Shown one piece after another: positions 11,516 through 22,330 of a stretch of DNA of 64,000 nucleotides (the first letter of the stretch is position 1; every line of letters begins with the position of its first letter). The stretch spans positions 38,497,001 through 38,561,000 of the forward strand of contig NC_037090.1 of NCBI RefSeq assembly GCF_002994745.2, in the 5' to 3' direction. This stretch comes from Rosa chinensis. Its lineage: Eukaryota; Streptophyta; Magnoliopsida; Rosales; Rosaceae. The position numbers and the translations under genes are program-made. The notes under the pieces were generated by a model. The model was not told where the DNA came from. It did not search any database and worked only from the letters and a program-made list of their open reading frames with translations.

Positions 11516-14500
11516 TCATGGGAGTTCAGATAATCTCTCCAAGCCAATTCTTGCTACATGTTTCTCGAACGTGGATTTAGGCAATGACTTAGTAAACAAG
11601 TCTGCCGCATTGTCCTCAGATCTAACCTGGTTTACTTTCATCTTGAGGTACTTCTGTTGTTGCTGATTATAGAAGAATTTGGGCGATATATGCTTGGTGT
11701 TGTCGCCTTTGATGTAGCCTTGCTTCATTTGTTCAATGCAAGCAGCATTATCCTCATAAATGCTCGTTGGCTCATCTGTGGTAGACTTCAAACCACAATT
11801 GCTTCGAACATGCGTAACTATGGATCGAAGCCATATACATTCACGAACTGCTTCATGAAGAGCAATAATCTCTGCATGATTCGAAGAGGTAGCGACTAAG
11901 GTCTGCTTTGTAGACCTCCAAGATATCGCGGTCTTTCCCATGGTGAAAACATAACCAATTTGGGAGCGACCTTTGTGTAGGTCGGAGAGGTACCCAGCAT
12001 CAGCAAAACCTTCCAAAACACTTATATCGTTTTGGGATGGGGAGAGGGAACGTGGTCCACCATGTGTGGCGTCCCTGGCACTTGATGGGTCCGAATCCAT
12101 CTTCTCTCTGTAGGGATAGAACAAGCCCATATCGATCGTACCACTTAGGTATCGAAAGATATATTTAACACCAGTCCAATGGCGTCGTGTAGCCGCAGAG
12201 CTATATCTAGCTAGCAGGTTCACAGCGAATGAGATATCCGATCTTTTGCATTGTGCCAAGTACAATAATGCGCCTATTGCACTTAGGTAGGGCACTTCCG
12301 CCTCTAGCACATCTTCATCGTCATCTTTTGGACGAAATTGATCCTTCTTTGGATCAAGACTACGGACGACCATTGGGGTGCTTGAAGGCTTAATCTTATC
12401 AGTGTTAAAACGCCTAAGCATCTTTTGGGTATAAGCTGATTGATGAATCAGGATACCATCTCTACGGTGCTCGAGTTCTAAACCGAGGCAGAACCGTGTT
12501 TTCCCAAGATCTTTCATCTCAAACTCGGATTTCAAGTGTTTAGCGGTTTCCCTTAACTCTTTAAGGGTGCCAATTATGTTCATGTCATCAACATAAACCG
12601 CTACTATTGCAAATCCGGAACTTGTCCTTTTTATGAACACACATGGGCATAGTTCATTGTTGACATATCCCTTTCCAATCAAGTAGTCACTTAGACGGTT
12701 ATACCACATCCGTCCGGATTGTTTCAATCCATATAGTGAGCGTTTTAATCTAATCGCAAACGCGCTCCGTGGTTTAGAGCCACTTGATTTGGGTAATTGA
12801 ATTCCGTCTGGAATCTTCATGTATATCTCTGTATCTAGATCCCCATATAGATACGCAGTAACCACATCCATAAGCTGCATATTCAGTTTTTCGGAAACTA
12901 CCAAACTGACAAGGTAGCAGAACGTAATGATGCCCATTACGGGAGAATAAGTCTCCTCGTAATCGATTCCAAGGCGTTGTGAGAAACCTTGCGCCACAAG
13001 GCGAGCTTTGTACCTTACAATCTCGTTTTTCTCATTACGCTTTCTAACGAATACCCATTTGTGACCAACTGGTTTGGTGTTGGGCGGTATTGGCACAACT
13101 GGTCCGAATACTTTTCTTTTCGCTAGAGAATCAAGTTCTTTCTGGATCGCATCTTTCCACTTTGACCAATCGGCTCTACGTTGGCATTCATCAACGGAGC
13201 GTGGTTCGATGTCATCGGTCTCAATAATCTCACGCGCCACTGAATACGCGAATACATCATCAATGATGATGGAGTTTCTTTCCCACGTCCCATGTACACT
13301 AGTGTAATTAACAGAGATCTCTACGTTCTCAGGGATAGGTTCTAACATTGAGGCGTCCCCCAATGATGTCTCATGGACATAACCATAATCCGGAACATTC
13401 TCATAGGACGGATTTTGAGTATCGATGATCAAAGGATTTGTTTGTGCCTCATTCGCTCTCTTTCTAGGGCGAGTATCCTTCGAACCAATTGGTCTACCGC
13501 GCTTCCTTGCGGGACCTGCGGCCATAGATGCCACATCATTGCCATGTTGGGCAATGGCGCCATCCCCGGATGTCACAGGAGTGGCGTGATGTCTAGTATT
13601 TGGGACATAGATCCTTGCAGGCACGTTTGCAGCAGGTATGTGTGATCTCGTCACTTTGGCAACATTAGAAAACGCATCAGGCAGAGTGTCTGCTACGTTC
13701 TGGAGCTCGATTATTCTTCGCACTTCAAGTTCGGACTGTGCGGTACGGGGATCGAGATGAGACATAGTGGGGACAGACCACGACAATTCCTGTCGTTCCT
13801 GTTGAACATCTGTGTTCTTATCTCCCCCTAATGATGGGAAGACTGTCTCATCAAAGTGACAATCCGCAAATCTAGCAGTAAAGAGATCGCCTGTCAAGGG
13901 TTCAAGGTAGCGGACGATCGTTGGAGATTCATATCCAACATAAATGCTCATTCGTCGTTGCGGACCCATCTTAGTACGCTGTGGCGGTGTAATAGGCACA
14001 TAAATGGCACACCCAAAAATGCGCAAGTGCGAGATATCAGGCTCGTACCCAGTCACTAGCTGTAACGCAGAGTAAGATTGGGTGGCAGTGGGTCGGAGAC
14101 GAATTAGCGTCGCTGCATGCAATATTGCATATCCCCAAGCAGAAACAGGGAGATTGGTGCGCATAACCAATGTCCGTGCTATCATCTGTAGTCGTTTGAT
14201 AGCGGCTTCTGTGAGACCGTTTTGGGTATGAACATGGGGAACTGGATGTTCGACATCAACCCCCAGTGACATGCAATAGTCATCGAATGTTTTCGATGTA
14301 AACTCCCCAGCATTATCAAGTCGAATGGACTTAATAGGATGGTCAGGGTAGTGAGCCTGTAGACGAATAATCTGGGCGAGGAGTTTAGCATAAGCAGCAT
14401 TTCGAGTGGACAATAGTGCGACGTGTGACCAGCGTGTCGACGCATCAACCAATACCATAAAGTATTTAAAAGGTCCGCATGATGGTTGAATTGGTCCACA

Positions 14501-15436
14501 GATATCCCCTTGGATTCTTTGTAAGAACGGAATGAGTATTTTGGGATCCTTTGCGTAGGACGGTCTCGGTCCTAATTTCCCGAAGGAACAGGCTTTGCAG
14601 AAAGAGCGAGGGGCCTTAGAAGCAACCAATGAGGATTTTGGTTGGGCCTGAGCGTCCGTAGCGCTATTAGAAGCAAAGTGTGTGACTACATCTCCCATTA
14701 TGGCGTTAGAGCCATGGAAAGTGGTGTGTGTGGCGTCATGGCCACTAGGAAGAACAACCATGGCGTCATGCTCATGGTTGGCGCCATTAATGGCATCATC
14801 ACATGGGACGTGGGCGGCCTTGTGGTGCCCCAAGACGGCTACAGCTCCAGATGCTGCAATTGTTGCAGTCTTGCTAAGTCCTGGAATCAATTTTCGATTC
14901 TTGCTTCTTCTCACTCTGAAGAATGGATGTCCGTGTGAAGTCTTTAGTATACGGAGCATCATATCACGACCAGGATGTCCTAGTTGGTCATGCCAAAGCC
15001 AATATGTGTCTGAATCCAAGAGATCATCTCTTATGATATTATTGGATTCAATAGGTCGAATGGTAGTGACATAAAGTCCACTAGATTGACACATAAGCTT
15101 CTCTAAGATGCGCTTTCTTCCGCAATCATTAGAGGTAATGCAAAGGAATTCTATTCCGTTCTCACTATGCGTTTCCGCATGGAATCCGTTGGCTCTAATA
15201 TCTTTAAAGCTCAATAAGGTTCGATTCGCCTTAGGAGCGTAGAGAGCTTCAGTGACTTTAATCAAGGTGTCATTGGGCAAAAGGAATTGGGCCATTCCAT
15301 GTCCTTGAACTAAACTTGATGGCCCAGCCATCGTAGTCACAGATGAATATGTAGGCAACATCTCTAAGAATAATTGCCTATGTCGCAGAATGGTGTGTGT
15401 AGTCGCACTATCCGCAAGACATTGAAGTTCATCCAT
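11516..15436 (-). CDS. Copia pol polyprotein
   Basis: An uninterrupted 1,306-residue frame. Domains in order: aspartic protease (Asp-Ser-Ala-Thr-Thr-His near residue 9), the GAG-pre-integrase His/Cys zinc motif (His-x-x-x-x-x-His near 148, Cys-x-x-Cys near 280), the integrase core with acidic residues in Gly-Asp-Ile-Cys-Gly (about 314), Leu-Asp-Asn-Ala-Gly-Glu (about 377) and the Asn-Gly-Leu-Thr-Glu strand (about 415), RVT_2 reverse transcriptase with Tyr-Val-Asp-Asp (about 985), and a C-terminal RNase H with Ala-Asp-Ala-Gly and Tyr-Glu-Asp-Asn motifs. The start at 15,436 lies two bases after a strong splice-acceptor-like TTTCTTTTAG. It is not in frame with gag, from which about 365 bp of spacer separate it. 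Confidence 0.93.
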   Translation of the reverse strand: MDELQCLADSATTHTILRHRQLFLEMLPTYSSVTTMAGPSSLVQGHGMAQFLLPNDTLIKVTEALYAPKANRTLLSFKDIRANGFHAETHSENGIEFLCITSNDCGRKRILEKLMCQSSGLYVTTIRPIESNNIIRDDLLDSDTYWLWHDQLGHPGRDMMLRILKTSHGHPFFRVRRSKNRKLIPGLSKTATIAASGAVAVLGHHKAAHVPCDDAINGANHEHDAMVVLPSGHDATHTTFHGSNAIMGDVVTHFASNSATDAQAQPKSSLVASKAPRSFCKACSFGKLGPRPSYAKDPKILIPFLQRIQGDICGPIQPSCGPFKYFMVLVDASTRWSHVALLSTRNAAYAKLLAQIIRLQAHYPDHPIKSIRLDNAGEFTSKTFDDYCMSLGVDVEHPVPHVHTQNGLTEAAIKRLQMIARTLVMRTNLPVSAWGYAILHAATLIRLRPTATQSYSALQLVTGYEPDISHLRIFGCAIYVPITPPQRTKMGPQRRMSIYVGYESPTIVRYLEPLTGDLFTARFADCHFDETVFPSLGGDKNTDVQQERQELSWSVPTMSHLDPRTAQSELEVRRIIELQNVADTLPDAFSNVAKVTRSHIPAANVPARIYVPNTRHHATPVTSGDGAIAQHGNDVASMAAGPARKRGRPIGSKDTRPRKRANEAQTNPLIIDTQNPSYENVPDYGYVHETSLGDASMLEPIPENVEISVNYTSVHGTWERNSIIIDDVFAYSVAREIIETDDIEPRSVDECQRRADWSKWKDAIQKELDSLAKRKVFGPVVPIPPNTKPVGHKWVFVRKRNEKNEIVRYKARLVAQGFSQRLGIDYEETYSPVMGIITFCYLVSLVVSEKLNMQLMDVVTAYLYGDLDTEIYMKIPDGIQLPKSSGSKPRSAFAIRLKRSLYGLKQSGRMWYNRLSDYLIGKGYVNNELCPCVFIKRTSSGFAIVAVYVDDMNIIGTLKELRETAKHLKSEFEMKDLGKTRFCLGLELEHRRDGILIHQSAYTQKMLRRFNTDKIKPSSTPMVVRSLDPKKDQFRPKDDDEDVLEAEVPYLSAIGALLYLAQCKRSDISFAVNLLARYSSAATRRHWTGVKYIFRYLSGTIDMGLFYPYREKMDSDPSSARDATHGGPRSLSPSQNDISVLEGFADAGYLSDLHKGRSQIGYVFTMGKTAISWRSTKQTLVATSSNHAEIIALHEAVRECIWLRSIVTHVRSNCGLKSTTDEPTSIYEDNAACIEQMKQGYIKGDNTKHISPKFFYNQQQQKYLKMKVNQVRSEDNAADLFTKSLPKSTFEKHVARIGLERLSELP

Positions 15437-15801
15437 TCCTAAAAGAAAGAGCTCGTAATTAAAAAAAAGGAGTCATAAAGAAAAGAACTCAACTTTTATT
15501 AATAAGCCAAACGGAATTACATCATCGTTTCTCTTAACCAAGGAAAATCTAATCCAATAAACTAGTTAATGCAAAACAATGGTAGTCGTCTAACTCTTTT
15601 CGGTAACTCCAATGTAAATGTGACCAGGTAAGTAGAGAGATGTCAGTGGAGCAAAGCTCGCTTAAGTACCACTTATCTCAAAACCTATCTAGACATCACT
15701 TTTACATCGATTGCACCTACTTTGAAGGAAGACAAATATCATTGGCATCTACTACAAAAGTAATATGGCAATTGCCTACATCTCTTGGAAAATAAAAAGA
15801 C

Positions 15802-16913
15802 TTAATCAAAATCGCCAGTTTCTGGGTGTTGATCCTTGTAGTCTTCCACCCTTAGATCGAGATTCCCATCTTGATCTTCTTGTTCCATGTAATTTGCCTC
15901 CCTTGCTTCACGATACATCTTGTATGCGTTTGCAACATTCTGGGATGCAGTACACTTCTTTGCCCAATGTCCACTTAATCCACATCTGAGACAAGCATCA
16001 TTATGGTCAGATTCCCTTGATCGAGGCGTTCTGGGGGCGTTTTGTAGACGGTTATTGCCTTTGGTGGCGTTACCACCATAACCGGAGGCTTGGCCTCTCT
16101 CTCTCTCTTCACACGTTTACCTCCACGGTTTCGTGCACGCCTATCTTGGCGATTTCCTTCCTCTTTAGGGCGAGAATATGGACCAGAACGTCCAGAATTA
16201 TCCCTATTCTTAGGGTTTCGCTCCTTACGTCCTCCCTTGGGGGCGCGACTGTAATTAGACTCCGGAATTGACTTGGTTCCCACGGGTCTAGAGTTGTAGT
16301 TCTTCACAAGTATGTTGTCGTGCTTTTCAACTACGTTCATGGCACCAATTAGCTCATGAAATCTTGTGATGCGTCTAGCATTGACATCAATCCGATAGTT
16401 TTTGGCTATCATCAATGCAGAGATGGGGAAGGTGGAGAGAGTCTTCTCGATCAACATCGTATCAGTGATGTTCTGCCCACAGAATTCCATCATAGACTTG
16501 ATACGAAGTGCTTCTGAATTGTAGTCAAGTACAGACTTGAAATCACAGAAGCGGAGGCTATGCCATCTCACTTCTAAGTCTGGAAGCAGGGAATCACGGA
16601 CGTTGCCAAAACGCTGCTCGAGTTTCACCCATAGTTTTCTTGGGTCTTCCTCATTGAGGTACTCATTTTGGAGCGCGTCATTCATGTGCCTTGTCATGAG
16701 AATGATGGCTTTAGCTTCATTCGCCTCTCTCGTAGATCTATTTGCTTCAAAAGCAGCAGCTTGTTGAGGAGTTCGTACGTCCTGACTTGGCTCTTGGATC
16801 GTACTCAAGATCCCATCAGCCTTAAGATGCTGGCGCACATCACGGACCCACTTGTGGTATCCTGCGCCTGTTGTCTCTAGTGGAGCGAAGCTCAACTTGT
16901 TCAGGTTACTCAT
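15802..16913 (-). pseudogene. Copia gag, one frameshift
   Basis: The gag start is the ATG at 16,913 (Met-Ser-Asn-Leu-Asn-Lys), beginning a UBN2-type capsid region, followed by a basic Arg/Lys/Gly-rich tail. Near 16,010 the frame breaks. The CCHC knuckle (Cys-x2-Cys-x4-His-x4-Cys, 15,952-15,993) is encoded in a neighbouring frame that then runs to a stop at 15,802. The simplest reading is a one-step frameshift just before the knuckle, in an otherwise complete gag of about 370 residues. Programmed frameshifting is possible, but I see no clear slippery site. Confidence 0.8.
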
Positions 16914-17399
16914 CCTGAAAAACAACAAGAAAATAGGGTTAGTTTCGGAGCGAAGAAGGCTACCACGAAAAACTATATAATTTCTGAGCGTAGTCGCTTC
17001 CAAGAAATTAGGGATTTTCTGAGCGTAGTCGCTTCCAAGAAAATCCGATTCCAAGAGGGGTTTTGGATTAGATCGAAATGACGATGTATGTGGTCGATCG
17101 TTTTCTTCTCAACAAACTCTAAGTTTGGAGGACTCTATAAGCTCTAAGCTTGGAGTGAGCACGAACCCCCACAGTTTGGCTTTTGGTCTCCCCTATGAAG
17201 AAGAAAGGGGGGTAGAAGAAGGGAGATTGCAAGTCCCCGAGAAAAGAAGAAAAGAAAGAAAAAAAACTTCAAAAACGGGAACTTTTAGAAAAGTTTACCT
17301 TGAAAAATAGCCGGAAATCTTGACCGAAAAAGCTACTGTAGATGGCCGGAAAAAGGTCACCGGAGGTCGCCGGAAAAGTGGCCAGAATTTGGTGGCAGG

Positions 17400-17810
17400 C
17401 GGTGGTGGCCGGAGCTAGGCCGGGCTGTGCAGGGGCGCTGCAGGGGGTATGTGGAGGCTGTGCAGCAGCTGTGCGGAGGTTGTGCAGGGGCTATCGACAG
17501 ATGTCGCAGGGGGGTCTGCAGGGGCTTCGGCAGATATCGGCAGGTCTCAGCAGCTCTCGGAAGGTGCTTGCAGGGGCTGTCGGCAGCTCTCGGTAGGTGC
17601 TTGCAGGGGCTTTCGGTAGATGTCGACAACACTCGGCAAGAGGCTTGCAGGGGCTGTCGACAGGTCTCAGCAGGGCTCGCAGACGCTTCGGTAGATGCGC
17701 GCAGGTACTCGGCAGGTCTCGGCAGAGGCTCGGCAGCTACTCGGCAGCTACTCGGCAGATGCGCGCAGGTACTCAACAGCACTCGGCAGGGGTTCGGCAG
17801 GGGCAGAGAT
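17400..17810 (-). repeat. GC-rich repeat array in the Copia leader
   Basis: Between the primer site and gag lies a run of degenerate short units on the plus strand built from GCAGGGGCT, CTCGGCAG and GGTGCTTGCAGG. Adjacent units CTCGGCAGCTA and GATGCGCGCAGGTACT are repeated. Base composition is strikingly G-rich compared with the rest of the element. Frames remain open here by composition only; no domain is seen. Confidence 0.8.
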
Positions 17811-17980
17811 CGGTCCGATTTTTCCGACGGCCAGTTCAGGGGTTTTCAGGCCGGTTCCGGTGGTTCCGCAGCCAGTTCTGGGCTCCTTGGGATTAGGGCT
17901 TCGATATGTGGGGTGGTGGTTGCAAGATTTTGAGGGCTACGAAATTAGGGTTTCACGGTTAGAGGCTCGTGCTGATAACG

Positions 17981-18198
17981 TGTTGTAGAGAAACTGAAAT
18001 TGAGAGAAATTCGCTGTGTATTCTCATTGATAATAGGGGTCTCTTTATATAGAGGATTACAATGCATAGAATCTCAATCATACAAGGAAAGTAATCTTAC
18101 ATCAATTAGGAATCTAGATCCTTCTAATCGAACCCTATTACCACTAGGTCAAGTAACCTAGAGTTTGGGCTAAACACAAATTAGGTTTTCCTTGAACA
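17981..18198 (-). repeat. Copia 5' LTR
   Basis: 218 bp, the same length as the left LTR with one difference. It carries the promoter for the minus-strand transcript and is followed by the TSD ATAAT. Confidence 0.95.
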
Positions 18199-18312
18199 AT
18201 AATGAAAATATCGATTAAGTCATAGTTGAATGGAAAAGTCATAACTTTTCCTAATATAAATGGAAAAGTTCGCTTCTAATGTTTATTAAGGAGGTTAGAA
18301 ATAAACACCCAC

Positions 18313-19213
18313 GCTAGTGTTTGTATTTTGTAGGCTTTCATGTCTATGTACCAGTTGGAGTCAAACTGTCAAACAGTTGTGTGAATTACATTTACAATTA
18401 GCAATCAAACTATTTCTGCTGTTATTCTTAAAATATATATATATATATATATATATAAATGAAAATAAAAAACTACTGTTGCTGCCTGTTCCCATTTGTT
18501 AGAGTTACTATATAAATCAATGCATAATGATTCTCATGACAACTTTTCATAGGACTAACCCAAAGTTTTTAGGTTTGTATCTATTTGCCTATTTGGGCGA
18601 TGAAAACGAAAGGCAATTTTCAATTAGATTTCTCAAAAGTATTAGTAAGCTAATACTAAACAGGTTTATTCAAAATAAGCCAAGTGCATGTTTCTTGAAA
18701 ACTCGAACTACCAAGTGGTAACTTTCTTTGTTTATTTCGTTCGCAAAATGAAATTTGGTGTCTTCCTTGTTTGCTTCGTTTGAAAGGATGAAATTGAGCA
18801 AGGGAAAAGGGCAAGTACAAAACTAAGGCCAAAACAGGCGATACCTGCAAACAAGAAGAGAAAACAAATTTTAGATATTTGAATACCCCAATTCGAATTC
18901 ATCTAAGGGGGTGAAGTTGGCACCCATTTTTAGAAACCGCACTTCATCTCCGTGCACATATTCATTGAAAAATTACTAATGCAGGGCTGTGGTTTGTAAA
19001 AAGTTTGGTGTTAATTTATATTTTCACTACTGATTTCCTATTAAATGCTTCTTGGTTTTGTTCTTGTGATACATTGCAGAAGTATAATTCGAGTCTAACA
19101 ACCTGAATTTTTCTTTCTTTGAGCTAGAAAACATACATACTTAGAGAAGCCTTTAGGGCTGCAAGATCCAAGAAATCAAAAATAAAAGCAGGAAGCACAC
19201 TTGGCGGTCAACA
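18313..19213 (+). repeat. Third, partial segmental copy (MGST3 downstream region)
   Basis: The sequence matches 7,392-8,200 in copy 1 and its counterpart at about 27,500-28,275 in copy 2: the MGST3 3' region, with shared blocks CAATCAAACTA, TTGTTAGAGTTACTATATAAATC and GACTTGAAC. It is more diverged than copies 1 and 2 are from each other and contains an AT microsatellite. It starts right after the dispersed repeat and ends abruptly. Confidence 0.88.
18433..18457. repeat. (AT)n microsatellite
   Basis: About twelve AT units, absent from the matching position in copies 1 and 2. Confidence 0.95.
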
Positions 19214-19361
19214 AACTGACTTGAACTTGAAGTCAAAATATAACGAAAAACTAGAGACAAACATATAGTGTTACCCATTTGCCCCAAATCTGAATAAATT
19301 GTTATCTTTCCATCAAAACACCTACCCAATTACCCATCACTCTTCTCTTGCTTAATTTGCA

Positions 19362-19585
19362 ATGGAGAAATATGGGTATGATCATGATGGAGTTTTCAAG
19401 TCACTCAAACCACCTCTGGTATTACCCAGAGACCCAAATCTCACCATGGTCTCTTTCCTCTTTAGAAACTATTATTCTTATCCATACAAACTTGCCCTCA
19501 TTGATGTTGAGTCCTCTGAAACCATGTCCTTCTCCCATCTCAAGTCCATGGTCATCAAGATTGCGCATGGCTTAGTCCATCTGAG
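19362..19585 (+). pseudogene. 4-coumarate:CoA ligase-like N-terminal fragment
   Basis: From the ATG, about 74 residues read like the N-terminus of a 4CL-like acyl-CoA synthetase: the Pro-Pro-Leu-Val-Leu-Pro-Arg-Asp-Pro-Asn-Leu start block, Ser-Phe-Leu-Phe-Arg-Asn, and Ala-Leu-Ile-Asp before a Phe-Ser-x-Leu-Lys-Ser strand. Such enzymes adenylate carboxylic acids and load CoA. The similarity stops at His-Leu (about 19,585), short of the ATP-binding motif. No further exon is found before 22 kb, so it is a truncated relic. The frame itself stays open to 19,631. Confidence 0.7.
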
Positions 19586-20167
19586 TAAGTGTAACATGAA
19601 AGAATCAGGAAAGCAAAATATTATCAAGTGAAAACAGATAAAAAGTTATTAAATTGAACGTTTGTTATCAACTTAACTAGCCCTAATAGTTGTCAATGAT
19701 ATATTGGTGAATTGAGAAATATACCTCTGGTAAATCATCGATTCTATTGGTTATAGTACCCACGGTCGATCCGACACTTTGATAGCACCATTTTCCTCCT
19801 CTTCTGGGCCTTTAGTAGCCTCACACACCATTATCATCCTTTCTATGAAGAAGGAACCTAACTACAGTATTGAGCAAATTTTTGCAGATGATAATTCTAT
19901 TAGATTTGGGTCTTTTTATAATAGAGGTAGAGGGTAATGGTTTTCACAAAACAACGGCTTGGCTGGTGGTATTAGGTTGGTAGGTCAAAACTGATATGTT
20001 TTCTTCCTAAGAAGCATAAGCAATTGGATTTTTTTGGGTTGGTACATTGAAACTGGGTTGATTAGCGTGCTTCATGCCACCTGGAGGGTACTGCTGACCA
20101 AAATATTGTCTGGAGGATACTGCCGGCTAGACTATTACCTAGAGGGTACTGTCGACCAGATAATGCA
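19586..20167. other. Non-coding stretch with a short repeat
   Basis: No gene is recognised. At about 20,080-20,165 three diverged units of about 30 bp begin CTGGAGGGTACTG. A frame at 19,753-19,938 is Ser-rich and unrecognised. Confidence 0.5.
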
Positions 20168-21760
20168 TGCATGTGCTAACATAATTATCACCTCTCATAT
20201 TTACCTTCTTGAAGAAACTGAACTCAATAATTCTCTTAAAATATTGAACATAAGAAATCTCGATAAATCGTTTATACTCAAATATTAAACTCATGAAATC
20301 TCGATAATTATCATCATTTTTCTCTCAATAACTCAATATTCGAAATACTCGATTGAAAGCATTACAAAACTCAATAATAAAAGCATAAACCAGATACTCG
20401 GATATTATTACCATGCTATTGAAAATATAATTTATAAAGTTTCGATAAACCATCGATTTAAAGAATCTCTAAATTGTAAAATCATATATTAAATCTCAAT
20501 CGGAAAATAAGAATAATATTGCATATATGCATATTTAATTTAAAAACAAATGTCCACTCACTGGTTTGCGGCTATGATGGTCGTCCGACAAATTTCTCCT
20601 CGAGCTCGATCTATGTGTCGTCTTGAGCAATATGAGAATTTATAACCATTAATTTTAGTATCGAATGTTAAACTTGAAAATAAAACGATATCGAAACCTC
20701 TCAACAATAATCGTCAAACGCCCAAATTTTCATCAGAACAATCTCAAATTCCAAAGATTACGTTAACTCGATAACTATAACTACCTATCAAAAATTGGAA
20801 TTGATCCAATGGTCGGATCTTCCTGAATAGAAATCCGAATTTCACGATGTTTTGGAAATTCCTAATTGCTCACCAAAAGTACTCCAATGGCTACGAAAAT
20901 CATACCAATGTGTTCCTAACACAGAACTCTACCTAACAACCCAACAAATATGGCCAGAACCGCTGGCAAACGCTCCTAAGCAACGCTGGCAACGTGGGCC
21001 CCACGTCCACCATTCCGACCCCCAAATTGGGCTGCAAAACCCAGTGCCAAAAGATTCACATCAACATTCCCAACATCTTTCATAACTACAACAAAGCTAG
21101 AAAATGAACGAGGGATTGGGAATTCACCTCAAAAGCTCCAAAAAAATCCCTAGATTTTCCGATTTTTGATTCTCCTTCCCCCGATCGAATTGGCAAGCAA
21201 GGTGCGTAGCAAAGTGATCATTGCAACTCGAGCTTCAAAACCTACCAAAATTCCCGGCCGGAAGTCGTAGGAACGGGTAGATAGAATCGGGTTGTCCGGT
21301 TTGACATTGAGAATTATTTCGACCTCAATTTCTCTTCTTTTTGGGTTCCAAAGCTTGATTTGATTCCAAGGATGGCAAGAGGAGGAGATGGCAAACAGCG
21401 GTGGTCCAGCGGTTTGGGTCGCTGGAACGATGGAGAACTCGTCGGGTTTCCAAATCTGGGTCGGGTTGTAAACTGGGTTTGGGAGAGAGAGTTTGGGATT
21501 AGGGGTTTCCATCCAAAACGGGAACTCCCCGAAATGGAAGGTTTCAAAATGCAAACTTGCTATTTATATAAACTTCCCGAAATAGTGACTTTGACTTTTC
21601 AAACCTTAACTTCTTCATACGAACTCCAATTTTCGCGTACCATGTGTCCACGAACTCGATTTAACGTCTTCTTCAACTTTGCAGAAGGAAGTATCCTCGA
21701 ATACTGAGCTGAAGAAAAATTCAACTTTTTGACCCACTAAAAGGTCAAAATTAAGGTAAG
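20168..21760. other. Possible LTR-like repetitive sequence
   Basis: The left half is AT-rich with many CTCGATAA/CTCAATA motifs. The right half holds GC-richer sequence and then a TATTTATATAAAC promoter-like box near 21,560, followed by CTTAACTTCTTCATACGAACTCC. That layout resembles an LTR, but I cannot find matching ends or a TSD. Open frames at 21,150-21,554 (-) and 21,360-21,707 (+) overlap and show no domain. Confidence 0.3.
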
Positions 21761-22330
21761 AAGTGGTTTCTTCTATTCGTTTACTGTCCAAATGACTAGT
21801 AAACTGGTAAATTTGGGTACGTGGGTGTAATACAGAGCGACATGCAAACTAAGGTCTTCACTCAATTTTCAATTGAGAACAAACATAGATTGTATGTTTT
21901 GTGATAATGACTTAGTAGAGGTCGATGAAAGCAAGCAAAATCTGAATGAGAAATTATCCCATTTGATAGCTTGATCTGCATTTATTGCTATTGTCCAAAG
22001 AGGAGAAATTTTCAGTATCGTAGTAAAACTACGTCGTAATAGTTGCGTATTTTGATACATAAATCAAAATACAATGCATATGTGACGGTGAACTGTGGTC
22101 TGTTCGCTATCTCAAATTAGTGTTACCTTTAATTTGATGGGGTGCGGTTTTGGGCATAAAAAAGACCACCACATTATTTGATGGGGTGCGGGTGCAGTTT
22201 TGGACGGAGTAGCTCCGTGTCGCAATTTGGAACTTGGAAGGCATTATTTCCAAGGATGAATAGGAAGTGGAGTTGGGGGGTCAAAAAGGAAAACGCAAAG
22301 AAGAAGAAAGTGGAGTCCATCTTCATCTCG
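21761..22330. other. Unassigned sequence before copy 2
   Basis: No gene or element ends are recognised. A GATGGGGTGCGG motif occurs twice (about 22,136 and 22,181). Part of this may be the promoter of the copy-2 GFA transcript, and it may match sequence to the left of the window. Confidence 0.3.

Larger units (their letters stand above)
11105..18198 (-). mobile_element. Complete young Ty1/Copia retrotransposon
   Basis: The element is 7,094 bp, with 218-bp LTRs (TG...CA) that differ at one position and a 5-bp TSD ATAAT at 11,100-11,104 and 18,199-18,203. It is transcribed on the minus strand. Next to the 5' LTR (right) lies CGTTATCAGCACGAGC, in the primer-binding position. Next to the 3' LTR (left) lies a purine tract, AAGGGGGAG on the minus strand. 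Order is leader, gag, spacer, pol (PR-INT-RT-RNase H, the Copia order). Nearly identical LTRs mean recent insertion. The pol frame is open. A frameshift in gag may make it non-autonomous. Confidence 0.97.
10850..18312 (+). repeat. Dispersed repeat, split by the Copia element
   Basis: The flanks of the Copia element (about 10,850-11,104 and 18,204-18,312) together form a repeat of about 360 bp. It matches, in order, 50,848-50,876 plus 63,656-63,983. Shared blocks include a CTCTTCTAGTCTTCTC start, TTTGGACCAAAATGTC-type sequence, GTGTGTAATGGGGTATTTAA and the GGTTAGAAATAAACACCCAC end. It separates the QSOX end of copy 1 from the partial third duplication unit, so it lies at a rearrangement joint. 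I cannot assign it to a superfamily. Confidence 0.75.

Noticed and set aside
15430..17054. Upstream ATG at 17,054 as the gag start
   Set aside because: The first 47 residues show no gag similarity; the capsid-like region begins at the ATG at 16,913.
17342..17988. Several frames of 84-168 codons
   Set aside because: Artefacts of the repeat array in the Copia leader; all frames are open in parallel on both strands.
20168..21760. Calling a solo LTR here
   Set aside because: Promoter-like layout only; no matched TG/CA ends or TSD, so left as a possibility.
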